Assembly (NCBI GenBank): GCA_902489855.1
Contig: CABUBS010000145.1
Location: 1-5,088 of the forward strand
Source: an uncultured Collinsella sp.
GTDB lineage: Bacteria > Actinomycetota > Coriobacteriia > Coriobacteriales > Coriobacteriaceae
Direction of reading: 5' to 3'
DNA length: 5,088 nt
Shown piece by piece: positions 4,512 through 5,088 of the stretch. Position numbers and translations under genes: made by a program. The stretch's first letter is position 1; the number at the start of each line of letters is the position of its first letter. A model generated the notes under the pieces. The model was not told where the DNA came from, did no database searches, and worked only from the letters and a program-made list of their open reading frames with translations.

Positions 4512-5088
4512 ATGAGCAAGGTTTACACGTCCATCGATCAGCTTATCGGCCACACTCCGCTTCTGGAGCTCACCCACTTTGAGGCCGACGAGGACCTCAA
4601 GGCCCGCGTGCTCGTCAAGCTCGAGTACTTCAACCCCGCCGGCTCCGTTAAGGACCGCGTCGCCAAGAACATGATCGACGAGGCCGAGAAGGCCGGCAAG
4701 CTCGTGCGCGGCGGCGACTACACCATCATCGAGCCCACGAGCGGCAACACCGGCGTCGGCATCGCCTCCGTGGCGGCCGCCCGCGGCTACAAGGTGATCA
4801 TCACCATGCCCGAGACCATGTCCGTCGAGCGCCGCAAGCTGATGCAGGCGTACGGTGCGCAGCTCGTGCTCACCGACGGCTCCAAGGGCATGAAGGGCGC
4901 CATCGCCAAGGCCGAGGAGCTGCAGAAGGAGACCCCCAACAGCATCATCGCCGGCCAGTTTGTGAACCCCGCGAATCCCGCCATCCACAAGGCCACGACT
5001 GGCCCCGAGATCTGGGACGACACCGACGGCCAGGTCGACATCTTCGTCGCCGGCGTGGGCACCGGTGGCACCGTGACCGGCGTGGGTG
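4512..5088 (+). CDS. cysK: Cysteine synthase A (O-acetylserine sulfhydrylase), 3' part cut by window edge
   Basis: CysK is a cytoplasmic PLP enzyme that makes L-cysteine from O-acetyl-L-serine and sulfide, the last step of cysteine synthesis. The 192 visible codons cover about 60% of the usual 305-310. Diagnostic motifs are all present: IGHTPLLEL (12-20); NPAGSVKDR (41-49) with the Schiff-base Lys47; PTSGNTG (75-81), the substrate carboxylate loop; FVNPANPAIHKATTGPEIW (150-168); and GVGTGGTVTG (181-190), the PLP-phosphate loop. Start ATG 4512 has GGAGG 6 nt upstream. Codon use is strongly biased (AAG, GAG, CTC, ATC, GGC), fitting a highly expressed gene. It diverges from an Rrf2 regulator gene, with promoter, inverted repeats and a structured leader in between. 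In B. subtilis CysK also binds the Rrf2 protein CymR as a co-repressor, and a similar partnership is possible here but not shown. The closely related isozyme CysM is less likely given the motif set. Confidence 0.97.
   Translation, partial: MSKVYTSIDQLIGHTPLLELTHFEADEDLKARVLVKLEYFNPAGSVKDRVAKNMIDEAEKAGKLVRGGDYTIIEPTSGNTGVGIASVAAARGYKVIITMPETMSVERRKLMQAYGAQLVLTDGSKGMKGAIAKAEELQKETPNSIIAGQFVNPANPAIHKATTGPEIWDDTDGQVDIFVAGVGTGGTVTGVG

Noticed and set aside
4446..4988. A 180-codon minus-strand open frame opposite cysK
   Set aside because: Composition is rich in Gly/Leu/Val/His/Asp from reading GC-biased codons backwards. It overlaps an unmistakable cysK, so it is a shadow.

Overview
This GC-rich window looks chromosomal. 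Codon use strongly favours G or C at third positions, and the proteins resemble those of high-GC, gut-type Actinomycetota of the class Coriobacteriia (Collinsella-like). That assignment is inferred from protein character; no marker gene settles it. I see no rRNA, tRNA, CRISPR array or transposase gene.

Layout. Positions 1-2587 (minus) hold the first 862 codons of a large AddB-type PD-(D/E)XK nuclease/inactivated-helicase protein that runs off the left edge. Positions 2588-2760 hold a composite palindromic repeat and a strong minus-strand terminator. Positions 2761-3060 (minus) encode a YerC/YecD-family TrpR-like regulator, with a 21-bp dyad in its upstream region. Positions 3332-3697 (plus) encode a small four-helix membrane protein of the 'phage holin family' DUF (PF04020 type), followed by a terminator. 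Positions 3832-4260 (minus) encode an Rrf2-family regulator with four clustered cysteines. From 4512 (plus) cysK (O-acetylserine sulfhydrylase) runs off the right edge with 192 codons visible.

How the parts may work together. The AddB-like protein is a probable half of an AddAB-type DNA-end resection enzyme used in double-strand-break repair. The most coherent regulatory unit is the divergent rrf2-cysK pair. Its 251-bp spacer holds one recognisable promoter for each direction, inverted repeats lying exactly between the -35 and -10 of the best cysK promoter, and a long imperfect hairpin in the cysK leader. The cysteine-rich Rrf2 protein (possible Fe-S sensor) is therefore a natural candidate regulator of cysteine synthesis next door. 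That is an inference; CymR of Firmicutes, also Rrf2-family, provides the precedent.

No wholly new multi-gene system is evident. The points most worth checking are the cysK leader RNA and operator, the dyad at the yerC-like promoter, and two intergenic elements that share GGGGACAG...CTGACCC ends.
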